Assembly: GCF_018141005.1 (NCBI RefSeq)
Contig: NZ_CP046582.1
Span: 3,720,001 to 3,784,000, forward strand
Source of the DNA: Erwinia sp. E602
GTDB taxonomy: Bacteria; Pseudomonadota; Gammaproteobacteria; Enterobacterales; Enterobacteriaceae
Direction: 5' to 3'
Length of the DNA stretch: 64,000 bases
Below, one piece after another: positions 10,143 to 20,917 of this stretch. Each line of letters opens with the position of its first letter. Position 1 is the first letter of the stretch. The notes below the pieces were generated by a model that worked only from the letters and a program-made list of their open reading frames with translations, had not been told where the DNA came from and made no database searches. Position numbers and translations under genes: made by a program.

Positions 10143-10746
10143 AACTCTGACTAAACACCACGACGCCCATGGGGACCATGGGCATCACGATGCAGGAGCC
10201 AACAAAGTCTTTGGCTTCTGGATCTACCTGATGAGCGACTGCATCATCTTCGCCACGCTGTTTGCTACCTATGGTGTAATGGTAAACAACGTCGCTGGCG
10301 GCCCGGCAGGGAAAGATATCTTTGAACTGCCGTTTGTACTGGTTGAAACCGCCCTGCTTCTGTTGAGCTCCATTACCTATGGTTTTGCAGTCATCAACAT
10401 GAACAACGAGAAGAAAGGCGCGGTGCTGGGCTGGCTGGCGCTGACCTTCCTGTTTGGTCTGGGCTTTATCGGCATGGAAATCTATGAGTTCCATAAGCTG
10501 ATTGAAGAGGGCTTCGGTCCTGACCGCAGTGGCTTCCTGTCAGCATTCTTCACGCTGGTTGGTACTCACGGTCTGCACGTAACCTCGGGTCTGATCTGGA
10601 TGATGGTACTGATGTATCAGGTGTCTAAGCGTGGCCTGACCTCAACCAACCGTACCCGTATCATGTGCCTGAGCCTGTTCTGGCACTTCCTGGATGTGGT
10701 GTGGATCTGCGTATTCACCATTGTTTACCTGATGGGGGTGATGTAA
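10132..10746 (+). CDS. cyoC: Cytochrome bo3 ubiquinol oxidase subunit III
   Basis: CyoC is the haem-copper oxidase subunit III, a five-helix inner-membrane protein that stabilises the complex. The product has 204 residues, as in E. coli, with a histidine-rich N-terminus and the conserved [11 protein letters not shown] block near residue 143. It overlaps cyoB upstream and shares the base at 10746 with the cyoD start (TAATG), a translational-coupling arrangement. Confidence 0.98.
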   Translation: MSTETLTKHHDAHGDHGHHDAGANKVFGFWIYLMSDCIIFATLFATYGVMVNNVAGGPAGKDIFELPFVLVETALLLLSSITYGFAVINMNNEKKGAVLGWLALTFLFGLGFIGMEIYEFHKLIEEGFGPDRSGFLSAFFTLVGTHGLHVTSGLIWMMVLMYQVSKRGLTSTNRTRIMCLSLFWHFLDVVWICVFTIVYLMGVM

Positions 10747-11075
10747 TGAGCCATTCTGCAACCGAGCATGGTGCATCTCACGGCAGCGTGAAGTCATACA
10801 TGATCGGCTTTGTGCTGTCGATCATTCTGACCGGTATCCCCTTCTGGATGGTGATGGACGGTGGCGCTTCTAAAGCCACTATCCTGGCAGTGGTGCTGAT
10901 CTGTGCAGTGGTTCAGGTGTTTGTTCACCTGAAGTACTTCCTGCACCTGGACAGCAAGTCAGAAGGTGGCTGGAACATGGTCGCTATCGTCTTTGCTGCA
11001 ATTATCATCCTGATTGTTGTTGTTGGCTCGCTATGGATCATGTGGAACCTCAACTACAATATGATGGCCCACTAA
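10746..11075 (+). CDS. cyoD: Cytochrome bo3 ubiquinol oxidase subunit IV
   Basis: CyoD is the small fourth subunit, which assists copper B insertion and assembly. The start at 10746 overlaps the cyoC stop and yields 109 residues with three hydrophobic helices; the family length in E. coli is the same. A longer upstream frame lies wholly inside cyoC and is not used. The conserved [10 protein letters not shown] segment joins helices two and three. It is followed by cyoE after 10 bases. Confidence 0.97.
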   Translation: MSHSATEHGASHGSVKSYMIGFVLSIILTGIPFWMVMDGGASKATILAVVLICAVVQVFVHLKYFLHLDSKSEGGWNMVAIVFAAIIILIVVVGSLWIMWNLNYNMMAH

Positions 11076-11085
11076 CAGAGCTACT

Positions 11086-11976
11086 GTGATGATTAAGCAA
11101 TACCTGCAAGTAACAAAACCAGGAATTATTTTCGGAAATTTAATTTCTGTTATCGGGGGATTCCTGCTGGCTTCGAAAGGCAGCATTGATTACTCCCTGT
11201 TTCTCTTCACCTTAGTCGGCGTCTCGCTGGTGGTCGCGTCAGGTTGTGTTTACAACAACTTTATCGACCGTGACATCGACAAAAAGATGGAGAGAACCAA
11301 GAATCGGGTGCTGGTTAAAGGCCTCATCTCTCCGAAATTAAGCCTGGTTTATGCAACCGTACTGGGTATTGCTGGCTTCGCGATGCTGTATTTCGGAGCA
11401 AACCCGCTGGCTATGTGGCTGGCGGTGATGGGCTTCGTGGTTTATGTCGGCGTTTACAGCCTGTACATGAAGCGCAACTCCGTCTACGGCACCCTGATCG
11501 GCAGCCTGTCTGGCGCTGCACCGCCGGTGATCGGTTACTGTGCGGTGACCAACCAGTTCGATGCCGGCGCGCTGATCCTGCTGGCGATCTTTAGCCTGTG
11601 GCAGATGCCGCACTCGTACGCGATTGCTATCTTCCGCTTTAAGGATTACCAGGCTGCCAACATTCCGGTTCTGCCGGTAGTGAAAGGTATCTCTGTCGCC
11701 AAAAATCATATTACGCTCTATATCCTGGCGTTTATGATCGCCACCCTGATGCTGACCCTTGGCGGCTACGCCGGGTACAAGTATCTGGTGGTTGCGGCAG
11801 CGGTAAGTGTCTGGTGGCTGGGCATGGCACTGTCAGGTTACAAGACCTCAAACGATCGCGTTTGGGCACGTAAGCTGTTTGTGTTCTCAATCGTGGCAAT
11901 CACCGCGCTCAGCGTGATGATGTCGGTCGACTTTATGACCCCGGCCTCGAAAGACCTGCTGACTTACGTCTGGTAA
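11086..11976 (+). CDS. cyoE: Protohaem IX farnesyltransferase (haem O synthase)
   Basis: CyoE transfers a farnesyl group from farnesyl diphosphate to haem B, making the haem O needed by CyoB. It is an inner-membrane UbiA-type prenyltransferase. The 296-residue product has the aspartate motif [15 protein letters not shown] near residue 63 and the second motif [11 protein letters not shown]. The start codon is GTG at 11086, followed at once by an ATG that could also serve. It is the last gene of the cyo operon and is closed by a strong terminator. Confidence 0.98.
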   Translation: MMIKQYLQVTKPGIIFGNLISVIGGFLLASKGSIDYSLFLFTLVGVSLVVASGCVYNNFIDRDIDKKMERTKNRVLVKGLISPKLSLVYATVLGIAGFAMLYFGANPLAMWLAVMGFVVYVGVYSLYMKRNSVYGTLIGSLSGAAPPVIGYCAVTNQFDAGALILLAIFSLWQMPHSYAIAIFRFKDYQAANIPVLPVVKGISVAKNHITLYILAFMIATLMLTLGGYAGYKYLVVAAAVSVWWLGMALSGYKTSNDRVWARKLFVFSIVAITALSVMMSVDFMTPASKDLLTYVW

Positions 11977-11996
11977 GCGTAAGCTACATCACTGCT

Positions 11997-12018
11997 AAGG
12001 GCGCGATTTCGCGCCCTT
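11997..12018 (+). terminator. Rho-independent terminator of the cyo operon
   Basis: AAGGGCGCGA at 11997-12006 pairs with TCGCGCCCTT at 12009-12018 and is followed by TCTTTTTGTT. It lies 20 bases past the cyoE stop. Confidence 0.92.
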
Positions 12019-12175
12019 TCTTTTTGTTACGACTAACTGGAAACTATTGTTTTACCCGCCCTCCCCCGCCACATAAAATAGACAAATCTGACCATTTGCT
12101 TACACAGGCAAGCCGCTTCAGGCAAGCCTTTATCCTGGTGCCTGCAGAGTAAGGCCTGGAAGAATTGAGGGTGTA

Positions 12176-13558
12176 ATGAACGACAATAAAATGACGCCGG
12201 GCGAGCTGCGTGCCACCTGGGGTCTGGGGAGCGTTTTTTCCCTGAGAATGCTGGGCATGTTTATGGTCCTGCCGGTGCTGACCACCTACGGTATGGCATT
12301 GCAAGGTGCCAGCGAGGCGCTGATTGGCCTCGCCATTGGTATTTACGGCCTTGCACAGGCCGTTTTCCAGATCCCCTTCGGCCTGCTTTCCGACCGGATT
12401 GGCCGTAAGCCGCTGATCGTGTTTGGCCTGTTAGTCTTCGTGCTGGGCAGCATTATCGCCGCCACCACCACCTCAATCTGGGGGGTGATTCTCGGCCGTG
12501 CGCTGCAGGGTTCCGGCGCGATTGCCGCCGCCGTGATGGCGCTGCTTTCCGATCTGACCCGCGAACAGAACCGCACCAAGGCGATGGCGTTTATCGGCAT
12601 CAGCTTTGGCATCACTTTTGCCATTGCCATGGTGTTGGGCCCGATTATCACCAACGCCCTCGGCCTGCACGCCCTGTTCTGGCTGATTGCGGCGCTGGCA
12701 ACCGTGGGTATCGTAATCACGCTACTGGTGGTGCCTTCAGCCGCCAGCCACCAGCTGAACCGGGAATCCGGCATGGTGAAAGGCAGCATTCGTGACGTGC
12801 TGACCAACGGACGGCTGATCAGGCTGAATTTCGGTATTCTCTGCCTGCACGTGCTGCTGATGTCGAGCTTTGTCGCTATGCCCGGCCAGTTTGAACAGGC
12901 TGGCTTCCCGCCGGCCGAGCACTGGAAGGTATATCTGTTCACCATGCTGATCGCCTTCGTCACCGTGCTGCCCTTTATCATCTACGCCGAAGTGAAGCGT
13001 AAGATGAAGCGGGTCTTTGTCGGCTGCGTGGCGCTGATGCTGGTGGCGGAAATCGTGCTGTGGGGTGCTGGCAACAACTTCTGGACGCTGGTTATCGGCG
13101 TCCAGCTGTTCTTTATCGGCTTTAACCTGATGGAAGCGATCCTGCCGTCACTGGTCAGCAAGGAGTCTCCGCCGGGTTATAAAGGCACGGCGATGGGCCT
13201 CTACTCCACCAGCCAGTTTATCGGTGTGGCGATCGGCGGCAGCATGGGCGGCTGGGTGTTTGGTCATATTGATGCGCAGAGCGTGTTCCTGGTCGGTGCC
13301 CTGCTGGCCGTTGTCTGGCTGAGTGTCAGCATGACCATGAAAGAGCCACCTTATGTCAGCAGCCTGCGCATTACGCTGGAGCACTGCGCCGCTGATAAAG
13401 CAGAACTTGAGCAGAAGCTGAAGGCCCATCCAGGCGTTGCCGCCGTATTTATTGTGCCGGAAGAGCAGAGTGCCTATGTCAAAATCGACAGTAAGGTCAC
13501 CAGCCGCGCTGAACTTGAGATGCTAATTGCCGGACACCCGGCAGGTCAGATGGCCTGA
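12176..13558 (+). CDS. yajR: YajR family major-facilitator transporter
   Basis: This is a 460-residue inner-membrane transporter of the drug:proton antiporter type. Twelve hydrophobic segments occupy about residues 15-385, with the MFS motif A GLLSDRIGRKPLIV after the second helix. The C-terminal 70 residues form the soluble ferredoxin-like YAM domain that sets YajR apart from other such transporters. E. coli YajR has 454 residues and no settled substrate. The start at 12176 follows TTGAGGGTGTA. The gene stands alone between the cyo operon and the convergent yajQ. Confidence 0.95.
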   Translation: MNDNKMTPGELRATWGLGSVFSLRMLGMFMVLPVLTTYGMALQGASEALIGLAIGIYGLAQAVFQIPFGLLSDRIGRKPLIVFGLLVFVLGSIIAATTTSIWGVILGRALQGSGAIAAAVMALLSDLTREQNRTKAMAFIGISFGITFAIAMVLGPIITNALGLHALFWLIAALATVGIVITLLVVPSAASHQLNRESGMVKGSIRDVLTNGRLIRLNFGILCLHVLLMSSFVAMPGQFEQAGFPPAEHWKVYLFTMLIAFVTVLPFIIYAEVKRKMKRVFVGCVALMLVAEIVLWGAGNNFWTLVIGVQLFFIGFNLMEAILPSLVSKESPPGYKGTAMGLYSTSQFIGVAIGGSMGGWVFGHIDAQSVFLVGALLAVVWLSVSMTMKEPPYVSSLRITLEHCAADKAELEQKLKAHPGVAAVFIVPEEQSAYVKIDSKVTSRAELEMLIAGHPAGQMA

Positions 13559-13601
13559 GCATCCGGGCTTCCGGGCCGTCTGTCGCCCGGGAGCTGAAGG
13601 C

Positions 13602-13645
13602 CGGTCAAACCCGCCCGCACCTGAACCGCGCGGGCGGTTTGACCG
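13602..13645. terminator. Long hairpin between convergent yajR and yajQ
   Basis: CGGTCAAACCCGCCCGC at 13602-13618 pairs with GCGGGCGGTTTGACCG at 13630-13645, apart from one bulged base. The stem is longer than a usual terminator and has no U run on either strand. It could end both transcripts through Rho or protect 3' ends. Confidence 0.5.
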
Positions 13646-13711
13646 CGAACAACAGAGCGTGGCAGCAGCGCAGACCGGCGGGCTGAGCATGCACACGCTG
13701 TCCGCAGAGAA

Positions 13712-14203
13712 TCAGTCGCGGAAGTTCTTAAACTGGAACGGTTGCCCCAGCTCGCCTTTGCGCACCAGCGCCATTACGCCCTGTAGATCGTCGCGTGATT
13801 TGCCGGTGACGCGCAGTTCGTCGCCCTGAATCTGCGTCTGTACCTTCAGCTTGCTGTCTTTGATCAGCTTCACCAGCTTCTTCGCCACGTCGCTTTCAAT
13901 GCCTTTTTTCATTTTGGCTTCGACGCTCCAGCTCTTACCGCTGTGCTCGATCTCCTCCGGAATCTCCAGCGCCGCGCCTTCAATCCCGCGCTTGAGCAGC
14001 TTCTCACGCAGAATGTCCACCAGCTGCTTCACCTGAAAGTCAGACTCACTGAGCACCTTGATGGTCTCATTCTTCTGGTTCAGTTCAAAACTGGCCTGCA
14101 CGTTGCGGAAATCGAAGCGGGTGGCCAGTTCACGGTTGGCGTTTTCCACCGCATTGAGCACTTCCTGCAAATCAATTTCGGAAACGATATCGAAAGATGG
14201 CAT
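13712..14203 (-). CDS. yajQ: YajQ family nucleotide-binding protein
   Basis: YajQ is a cytoplasmic protein with two RRM-like ferredoxin folds that binds nucleic acid or nucleotides; Xanthomonas relatives bind cyclic di-GMP. The 163-residue product starts [15 protein letters not shown] and keeps the family block ATRFDFRN near residue 30 and [13 protein letters not shown] near the end. It converges on yajR and is read away from panE. Function in this organism is not established. Confidence 0.96.
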   Translation of the reverse strand: MPSFDIVSEIDLQEVLNAVENANRELATRFDFRNVQASFELNQKNETIKVLSESDFQVKQLVDILREKLLKRGIEGAALEIPEEIEHSGKSWSVEAKMKKGIESDVAKKLVKLIKDSKLKVQTQIQGDELRVTGKSRDDLQGVMALVRKGELGQPFQFKNFRD

Positions 14204-14337
14204 GATCTATTCTCCTGATACTAAAGTGACAGGCATAATACCTGCTTGCCACCGGTAAATAAAACCGCAGGCGCTGATAGCGATAATAATGAGCAGGCGG
14301 GCCGAGCGGTTAACAGCACCCGCACGCGGGAGGAATT

Positions 14338-15258
14338 ATGAAAATTACCGTACTTGGATGCGGTGCTTTAGGGCAGCTGTGGCTGGCCGCTCTTGACCGC
14401 CAGGGCCATGAAGTGCAGGGCTGGCTGCGCGTGCCGCAGCCTTACTGTTCGGTAAACGTGATCGAGCCTGACGGAACCACGATCAACAAAACCTTTATCG
14501 CCAACGATCCGGCCTTTCTCGCCGGCAGCGATCTGCTGCTGGTAACGCTGAAGGCGTTTCAGGTCTCCGAGGCGGTAAAAAACCTGCAGTCGGTGCTGCC
14601 GGAGCAGGCGCCGGTGTTGCTGCTGCATAACGGCATGGGTACGCTGGCTGAGCTCAAGTCGCTGCCGCAGCCGCTGCTGCGCGGCGTCACCACCCATGCC
14701 GCGCGGCGTGACGGCACGGTGATCGTCCACGTCGCCTGCGGTATTACCCACATTGGCCCGATATCGCCGGCGGCAGTGGCGATGAGCGAGCTGGCGGAAA
14801 TCCTGCACGCCGCGCTGCCTGACGTGGCCTGGCATAACAACGTCGCCTCAGCCGCCTGGCACAAGCTGGCGGTAAACTGTGTGATCAACCCGCTGACGGT
14901 ATTTTACGACTGTACTAACGGCGAGCTGGCGCAATACCCGCAGGAGATTGCCGCCCTCAGTAACGAAGTCGCTGCCGTGATGGAGCGCGAAGGGCAACAC
15001 GTGTCGCGGGAGTGGCTGATTGATTATGTCATGGAGGTGATCCGTACCACCTCCGGCAACGTCTCTTCGATGCTGCAGGATATCCGCGCCCTGCGCCGCA
15101 CTGAAATCGACTATATCAACGGCTATGTGATTCGCCGCGCCCGCGCCCAGGGCCTGGCCACGCCGGAAAATAACCGTCTTTACGAATACATTAAAAGAAA
15201 GGAACAAGATTATGACCGCGAACGTATCGGTTCTGGTTTGCCTGGCGCCTGGCAGTGA
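14338..15258 (+). CDS. panE: 2-dehydropantoate 2-reductase
   Basis: PanE reduces ketopantoate to pantoate with NADPH in the pantothenate and coenzyme A pathway. The 306-residue product has the N-terminal dinucleotide motif GCGALG at residues 7-12. In the C-terminal domain the catalytic lysine lies in [16 protein letters not shown] and the glutamate in [12 protein letters not shown]. The start at 14338 is preceded by the strong site GGGAGGAATT. The end overlaps yajL by 47 bases in another frame, as in E. coli. Confidence 0.97.
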   Translation: MKITVLGCGALGQLWLAALDRQGHEVQGWLRVPQPYCSVNVIEPDGTTINKTFIANDPAFLAGSDLLLVTLKAFQVSEAVKNLQSVLPEQAPVLLLHNGMGTLAELKSLPQPLLRGVTTHAARRDGTVIVHVACGITHIGPISPAAVAMSELAEILHAALPDVAWHNNVASAAWHKLAVNCVINPLTVFYDCTNGELAQYPQEIAALSNEVAAVMEREGQHVSREWLIDYVMEVIRTTSGNVSSMLQDIRALRRTEIDYINGYVIRRARAQGLATPENNRLYEYIKRKEQDYDRERIGSGLPGAWQ

Positions 15259-15814
15259 AGAGACGGAGGCCGTCACCACCATCGATCTGCTGGTGCGCGC
15301 CGGCATCAACGTGGTCACCGCCAGCGTCACCAGCGACGGTAGCCGGGAAATCGTCTGCTCCCGCGGCGTGCGGCTGCTGGCCGATGCCACGCTGGTGACG
15401 GTGGCGGACGATGAGTTCGCGGCCATTGTGCTCCCCGGCGGGCTAAAGGGCGCGGAAAATTTCCGCGACAGCCCGCTGCTGATCGAGACCGTCCGTCAGT
15501 TTCACCTTTCCGGACGCATCGTCGCCGCGATCTGCGCCGCTCCCGGTACCGTGCTGATCCCACACGATCTGTTCCCGGTGGGCAATATGACCGGTTTTCC
15601 TGGCCTGAAAGAGACCATTCCGGAGGGTAAATGGATGGATCGACGCGTGGTGTGGGATCGCCGGGTTAATCTGCTGACCAGCCAGGCACCGGGCACGACG
15701 ATTGATTTTGCGCTGAAGCTGATCGACCTGCTGGTGGGCAGTGAAAAAGCCCGCGAAGTCGGCGAACAGCTGGTGCTGGCCGCCGGTATTTTCGACTATC
15801 GCGAGGCTTTTTAA
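15212..15814 (+). CDS. yajL: YajL, DJ-1/PfpI family protein
   Basis: YajL is a cytoplasmic DJ-1-superfamily protein linked to oxidative stress; chaperone and deglycase activities have been claimed for the family and are debated. The 200-residue product has the reactive cysteine at residue 108 in the elbow [10 protein letters not shown], and the acidic residue of the active site in the GSEETEAV block near residue 17. The start at 15212 follows AAAGGAACAAG and lies inside the panE 3' end, so the two genes are probably translated together. Confidence 0.96.
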   Translation: MTANVSVLVCLAPGSEETEAVTTIDLLVRAGINVVTASVTSDGSREIVCSRGVRLLADATLVTVADDEFAAIVLPGGLKGAENFRDSPLLIETVRQFHLSGRIVAAICAAPGTVLIPHDLFPVGNMTGFPGLKETIPEGKWMDRRVVWDRRVNLLTSQAPGTTIDFALKLIDLLVGSEKAREVGEQLVLAAGIFDYREAF

Positions 15815-15824
15815 GCGAGCGCGC

Positions 15825-15868
15825 GTCCGGGCCTTAACTCCTCGAAGGAGTGCGGGTACGGCCCGGAC
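15825..15868. terminator. Nested hairpin between convergent yajL and thiI
   Basis: GTCCGGGCC at 15825-15833 pairs with GGCCCGGAC at 15860-15868. Inside that loop a second hairpin forms from ACTCCT at 15837-15842 and AGGAGT at 15846-15851. There is no strong U run. It occupies the gap between two converging genes and probably ends both messages. Confidence 0.5.
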
Positions 15869-15892
15869 ACGGCATGATGCTGCGGCGGTGGT

Positions 15893-17341
15893 TCAGGGAC
15901 GATAAACCTTAACGTTGGTAAAGCCCTGCTCATGCAGGTACAGCGCCTGCAGTTTGCTCATCACGCCACGCTCGCAGTACAGCAGCCAGGTTTTACTCTG
16001 ATCCAGATCGGCAAACTGGGTCGCCAGCTTGTAGAACGGCAGCGCTTTAACCTCAACACCGTCAACGCTTAACGGGCTGGCATCCTGTTCATCAGCAGAA
16101 CGGATATCCAGCACCGCGTCGTTAGCCGCACAGGAAGCGACGGTTTCAACTTCCACCACCTCTTCCTGAGTCTGTTCCGCAATCTCACGGATATCAACGT
16201 TGCTGGCTTCTTCCACCACCCGGTCGAGGATGGCAAAATCGAAGTTCTGCTCTTCCGCTTCGATCTTCGACTTCACCGCTTTCACCGTCGGGCTTTTTGA
16301 GATCACGCCACAGTATTCCGGCATGGTACGGGCGAAATCTTCCGTACCGATTTCACGGGCAATCTTGATGATGTGCTCTTTATCGTGCGAGATCAGCGGG
16401 CGCAGGATTAGCGTGTCGCTGGCGTTGTCGATGACGCGCAGGTTGGTCAGGGTCTGACTGGAGACCTGACCCAGCGCTTCTCCGGTGACCAGCGCCTGTA
16501 CGCCGTAGCGTTCGGCCATTTTCGACGCGGCGCGCACCATCATGCGCTTCAGCACCACGCCCATCTGACCATCATCAACTTTTTCCAGAATTTCACCGAC
16601 CACCGGCTCAAAGTTGATCGCCACAAAGCGTACGCGGTGCGAGCTGCCAAAGCGTTTCCACAGGTAATGGGCCACCTGACGCACGCCGATTTCGTGCGCG
16701 GCACCGCCGAGATTAAAGAAGCAGTAGTGCACGCGGCAGCCGCGGCGCATTAACATATAGCTGGATACGCCGGAGTCGAAGCCGCCAGAGATCAGCGACA
16801 GCACGTCCTCCTGGGTACCGATCGGGTAGCCGCCCAGCCCTTCGAAACGCGCGTTGACCAGCGTCAGGCGGTCATTGTCGATCTCAAGATTAACGGTCAC
16901 TTCCGGCTTATCCAGCTGCACACGGGCGCTGGCAACGTGCTGATTCAGCCCGCCGCCTACATAGCGTTCAACGTCCTGCGAGCTGAATTCCTGCTTACCC
17001 CGGCGCTTCACGCGCACGCAGAATGACTTGCCTTCAATGCGTTCGCGGTTGGCTGCCAGCGTCTGCTCGAAGATGTCGTGCACATCGGTGTAGGCTCGAT
17101 CTTCCACTTCGAGGATATGGTGGATCCCGGGCGTGCGGGTCAGTTGACCGATAATCGCACCGCGCTGGCTTTCATCTTTCGCGCGAACTTCAACGTGATC
17201 CCAGTGACGGACCACGGCAAGGCTTTCATCGTAGTGTTTCAGTACGTTGCGAATGTTTCCGGTGAGGATTTTGATGAAACGCAGGCGGACGGACTGGCTT
17301 TTAATAGTAATTTCAGGGAATAACTTAATGATAAACTTCAT
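15893..17341 (-). CDS. thiI: tRNA 4-thiouridine synthase / sulfur carrier ThiI
   Basis: ThiI adenylates and thiolates uridine 8 of tRNA and delivers sulfur for the thiazole of thiamine. The 482 residues match E. coli. Domains in order are a ferredoxin-like domain, a THUMP domain to about residue 165, the PP-loop ATPase with [14 protein letters not shown] near residue 182, and a C-terminal rhodanese domain. Catalytic Cys456 lies in [10 protein letters not shown], and the partner cysteine is in [10 protein letters not shown]. The presence of the rhodanese domain implies it serves both pathways. It is divergent from xseB. Confidence 0.98.
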   Translation of the reverse strand: MKFIIKLFPEITIKSQSVRLRFIKILTGNIRNVLKHYDESLAVVRHWDHVEVRAKDESQRGAIIGQLTRTPGIHHILEVEDRAYTDVHDIFEQTLAANRERIEGKSFCVRVKRRGKQEFSSQDVERYVGGGLNQHVASARVQLDKPEVTVNLEIDNDRLTLVNARFEGLGGYPIGTQEDVLSLISGGFDSGVSSYMLMRRGCRVHYCFFNLGGAAHEIGVRQVAHYLWKRFGSSHRVRFVAINFEPVVGEILEKVDDGQMGVVLKRMMVRAASKMAERYGVQALVTGEALGQVSSQTLTNLRVIDNASDTLILRPLISHDKEHIIKIAREIGTEDFARTMPEYCGVISKSPTVKAVKSKIEAEEQNFDFAILDRVVEEASNVDIREIAEQTQEEVVEVETVASCAANDAVLDIRSADEQDASPLSVDGVEVKALPFYKLATQFADLDQSKTWLLYCERGVMSKLQALYLHEQGFTNVKVYRP

Positions 17342-17632
17342 GGCGGCACGGGTTCGTTAGGCAATTAAATGCTGAAAGGAAAAGCACTTAGTTGTAAAAT
17401 CAGAGTCTTGCAATAAGGGGCTGGCCCCACTGCATCCAGGCGCGGGAGTATATCATCTTTGGCCGCTGGCTGCTTATTCATCTGTCGATGAGGGAACCAG
17501 GCTGTAAAGCCCTCTTTTTTCTGCACTGGCGCCCGCTTCTTAACGAAAGTTGCAGAGTATATTTTGCTAATCATTTCCAGTCGGATACCATGAGAGATTA
17601 TCCGTAGATAAAATGATGATAAGTCAGGATCG

Positions 17633-17878
17633 ATGATGCCGAAAAAAGCCGAACAGCCCGCCAGCTTTGAGAGCTCGCTGCAGCAGTTAGAGCAGATCGT
17701 CACCCGCCTTGAGAGCGGCAATCTGCCGCTGGAAGAGGCACTGAATGAGTTTGAACGCGGTGTACAGCTGGCCCGAGCCGGGCAGCAGACGCTGCAGCAG
17801 GCGGAACAGCGGGTGCAGATTTTACTGAGTGACGATAAAAACGCCGATCTGATGCCGTTTAACGCGGAAAACGAGTAA
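17633..17878 (+). CDS. xseB: Exodeoxyribonuclease VII small subunit
   Basis: XseB joins XseA to form exonuclease VII, which degrades single-stranded DNA in both directions. The 81-residue helical product has the family core [18 protein letters not shown] and the block [13 protein letters not shown]. It opens the xseB-ispA-dxs operon; its stop shares a base with the ispA start (TAATG). The start at 17633 is preceded by GTCAGGATCG. Confidence 0.97.
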   Translation: MMPKKAEQPASFESSLQQLEQIVTRLESGNLPLEEALNEFERGVQLARAGQQTLQQAEQRVQILLSDDKNADLMPFNAENE

Positions 17879-18777
17879 TGAATTTCAACGTCCTGCTTGA
17901 TGCGCACCACCAGCGCGTCAACGCTGCGCTAGAGCAGTTTATTATGGCCCTGCCGTTTCAGAGTTCTCCACTGGTTAACGCCATGGAGTACGGTGCATTA
18001 TTGGGCGGTAAACGGCTGCGTCCTTTCCTGGTGTATGCCACCGGGCAGATGCTGCAGGCCGACGAGGCGGCACTGGATGCTCCGGCAGCCGCCGTAGAGT
18101 GCATTCATGCCTATTCGCTGATTCATGACGACCTGCCAGCGATGGATGATGACAGCCTGCGGCGTGGCCAGCCCACCTGCCATATCCGCTTCGGCGAAGA
18201 TACCGCAATCCTTGCCGGTGACGCCCTGCAAACGCTGGCCTTTTCAATCCTTGCCGACACGCCGATGCCCGGCGTTGACGCTAACACACGGGTAGCGATG
18301 TTATCGGAGCTGGCCAGGGCCAGCGGCGTAGCGGGGATGTGTGGCGGGCAGGCGCTCGATCTTGCTGCTGAGGGCAGGCAGGTCGATTTAGCCGCACTTG
18401 AGAAGATCCACCGCCACAAAACCGGCGCGCTGATTCGTTCAGCCGTACGTTTAGGCGCGCTGACCGCCGGAGAACGCGGACGCGCCGCGTTACCGCAGCT
18501 TGATCGTTACGCCGCTGCGATCGGCCTGGCCTTCCAGGTGCAGGACGATATTCTGGACGTGATTGGTGACACTGCTGTGCTGGGCAAACAGCAGGGGGCC
18601 GACCAGCAGCTGGGTAAAAGCACCTACCCGGCGCTGATGGGGCTGGAAAATGCGCGGGTAAAAGCCAGGGACCTGTACCTGGAATCACTCAGCGCACTGG
18701 ATGAGTTGGCCGCACACTCTTACAACACTACGCCTCTGCGAGCGCTGGCCAGCTTCGTTATCGAGCGCGATAAATAA
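17878..18777 (+). CDS. ispA: (2E,6E)-Farnesyl diphosphate synthase
   Basis: IspA condenses isopentenyl diphosphate with dimethylallyl and geranyl diphosphate to give farnesyl diphosphate, precursor of undecaprenyl phosphate, quinones and haem O. The 299-residue product has the first aspartate-rich motif DDLPAMDDD at about residue 84 and the second, DDILD, near residue 222. E. coli IspA has the same length. It is translationally coupled to xseB, and dxs follows after 18 bases. Its product is also the substrate of CyoE in this window. Confidence 0.98.
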   Translation: MNFNVLLDAHHQRVNAALEQFIMALPFQSSPLVNAMEYGALLGGKRLRPFLVYATGQMLQADEAALDAPAAAVECIHAYSLIHDDLPAMDDDSLRRGQPTCHIRFGEDTAILAGDALQTLAFSILADTPMPGVDANTRVAMLSELARASGVAGMCGGQALDLAAEGRQVDLAALEKIHRHKTGALIRSAVRLGALTAGERGRAALPQLDRYAAAIGLAFQVQDDILDVIGDTAVLGKQQGADQQLGKSTYPALMGLENARVKARDLYLESLSALDELAAHSYNTTPLRALASFVIERDK

Positions 18778-18795
18778 CTTCCTAATGAGTCACTG

Positions 18796-20661
18796 ATGAG
18801 TTTTGAACCTGCAAAATACCCGACCTTAGCCCTGGCAGGCTCGGTGCAAGAATTACGTTTGCTACCGAAAGAGAGCCTCCCTGCACTCTGCGATGAGCTG
18901 CGGCAGTATCTGCTCGACAGTGTCAGCCGCTCCAGCGGTCATTTTGCCTCGGGACTCGGCGTTGTTGAACTGACCGTTGCCCTGCACTACGTGTACAACA
19001 CCCCGTTTGACCAGCTGGTGTGGGACGTGGGGCACCAGGCTTACCCACATAAAATTCTGACCGGCCGCCGCGATCGTATCGGCAGCATCCGGCAAAAAAA
19101 TGGCCTGCACCCGTTCCCATGGCGCGATGAGAGCGAGTATGACGTGCTCAACGTCGGCCATTCTTCAACCTCGATCAGCGCCGGGCTGGGCATCGCCGTT
19201 GCCGCCGGGAAAGAGGGCAAAGGTCGCCGCACCGCCTGTATCATCGGCGACGGCGCGATCACCGCCGGCATGGCCTTCGAAGCAATGAATCACGCCGGAG
19301 ATATCAAATCGGACCTGCTGGTGGTGCTGAACGACAATGAGATGTCGATTTCTGAGAACGTCGGCGCGCTCAACAGCCGTCTGGCTCAGCTGCTGTCAGG
19401 TAAAACCTACGCCCGCCTGCGTGAAGGCGGCAAGAAAGTACTGACCGGCCTGCCGCCGATCAAAGAGCTGGTCAAACGCACCGAAGAGCATCTGAAAGGG
19501 ATGGTGGTACCGGGCACGCTGTTTGAAGAGCTGGGTTTTAACTATATCGGTCCGATTGATGGCCATGACGTGCTGGCGCTGGTGCAGACGCTGCGCAATA
19601 TGCGCGACCTGAAAGGCCCGCAGTTCCTGCATATCATGACTAAAAAGGGTAAAGGCTACGCGCCGGCAGAGAAAGATCCTATCAGCTGGCATGCAGTACC
19701 GAAGTTTGACGTCGCCAGCGGGCAACTGCCGAAAAGCGTTGAGGGCCTGCCGAGCTATTCGCGTATCTTTGGCGACTGGCTGAGCGAAACGGCCGCGGAT
19801 GATCCGAAGCTTATGGCGGTGACCCCGGCAATGCGTGAAGGTTCCGGCATGGTCAGCTTCTCCCGCGACTACCCGCAGCAGTACTTCGACGTGGCGATCG
19901 CCGAACAGCACGCGGTGACCTTTGCCGCCGGGCTGGCGATTGGCGGCTATAAGCCGGTAGTGGCGATCTACTCGACCTTCCTGCAGCGCGCTTACGATCA
20001 GGTGATCCACGACGTGGCAATCCAGAAGCTGCCGGTGCTGTTTGCCATCGACCGTGGCGGCATCGTCGGAGCGGACGGCCAGACGCATCAGGGTGCCTTC
20101 GATCTCGCCTTCCTGCGCTGCATCCCAAATATGGTGATTATGACGCCGAGCGATGAGAACGAGTGCCGTCAGATGCTCTATACCGGCTACCATTACGGTG
20201 AGGGTCCAAGCGCGGTGCGCTACCCGCGCGGCACCGGCACCGGTGCGCCGCTGCAACCTCTGGCCGCGCTGCCGTTGGGGAAAGGCGTGGTGAAACGCCA
20301 GGGCGAAGGGCTGGCAATCCTCAACTTTGGCACCCTGTTGCCAGAGGCTGCCGCCGCCGCGGAGGCGCTGAACGCCACGCTGGTAGATATGCGCTTTGTG
20401 AAGCCACTGGATGCGTCGCTGGTGCTGGAGCTGGCCGCCACCCATGACAATCTGGTCACTCTGGAAGAAGGCGCGATCATGGGCGGGGCCGGCAGCGGCG
20501 TTAACGAACTGCTGATGGCGAAGCGTAAAGCGGTGCCGGTGCTGAACATTGGTCTGCCCGATGAGTTTATCCCGCAGGGCACTCAGGATGAGATCCGCGC
20601 GGATTACCGGCTGGACGCTACGGGTATCCGGCAGCAAATTGCCGACTGGCTGACGCTGTAG
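18796..20661 (+). CDS. dxs: 1-deoxy-D-xylulose-5-phosphate synthase
   Basis: Dxs condenses pyruvate and glyceraldehyde 3-phosphate using thiamine diphosphate, the entry step of the MEP isoprenoid pathway and a branch towards thiamine and pyridoxal. The 621-residue product has the thiamine-diphosphate motif [16 protein letters not shown] near residue 152, the central [18 protein letters not shown] block, and the C-terminal transketolase domain. It ends the xseB-ispA-dxs operon and is followed by a 12-base-pair terminator. E. coli has 620 residues. Confidence 0.99.
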   Translation: MSFEPAKYPTLALAGSVQELRLLPKESLPALCDELRQYLLDSVSRSSGHFASGLGVVELTVALHYVYNTPFDQLVWDVGHQAYPHKILTGRRDRIGSIRQKNGLHPFPWRDESEYDVLNVGHSSTSISAGLGIAVAAGKEGKGRRTACIIGDGAITAGMAFEAMNHAGDIKSDLLVVLNDNEMSISENVGALNSRLAQLLSGKTYARLREGGKKVLTGLPPIKELVKRTEEHLKGMVVPGTLFEELGFNYIGPIDGHDVLALVQTLRNMRDLKGPQFLHIMTKKGKGYAPAEKDPISWHAVPKFDVASGQLPKSVEGLPSYSRIFGDWLSETAADDPKLMAVTPAMREGSGMVSFSRDYPQQYFDVAIAEQHAVTFAAGLAIGGYKPVVAIYSTFLQRAYDQVIHDVAIQKLPVLFAIDRGGIVGADGQTHQGAFDLAFLRCIPNMVIMTPSDENECRQMLYTGYHYGEGPSAVRYPRGTGTGAPLQPLAALPLGKGVVKRQGEGLAILNFGTLLPEAAAAAEALNATLVDMRFVKPLDASLVLELAATHDNLVTLEEGAIMGGAGSGVNELLMAKRKAVPVLNIGLPDEFIPQGTQDEIRADYRLDATGIRQQIADWLTL

Positions 20662-20680
20662 GATAGCAGGCCGGTTAACC

Positions 20681-20712
20681 CTCAGGCACCCGTACTCAAT
20701 CGGGTGCCTGAG
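20681..20712 (+). terminator. Rho-independent terminator of xseB-ispA-dxs
   Basis: A perfect 12-base stem, CTCAGGCACCCG at 20681-20692 and CGGGTGCCTGAG at 20701-20712, is followed by CTTTCAATTCTT. It is 20 bases past the dxs stop and separates the operon from the microcin-like gene. Confidence 0.85.
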
Positions 20713-20917
20713 CTTTCAATTCTTCACCCTTTCTCTCGTCTGTCTGCATTATTTCACCGGGTTAATGCGATCTCAAATCGTAATTTTTATCAAACCATGC
20801 CATCTGTAATATTAATTGGATGATTATCTATTTACTTAATATTCCAAAATTACTGATACTTACTCTGTATCGACGCCAATTGTTGATATATATCTCAAAA
20901 AAGAGTAAGGGAATAAC

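Noticed and set aside
19396..20637. Long minus-strand frame of 413 codons opposite dxs
   Set aside because: It is a shadow of the GC-rich dxs coding sequence, with histidine- and arginine-rich low-complexity translation and no ribosome site.
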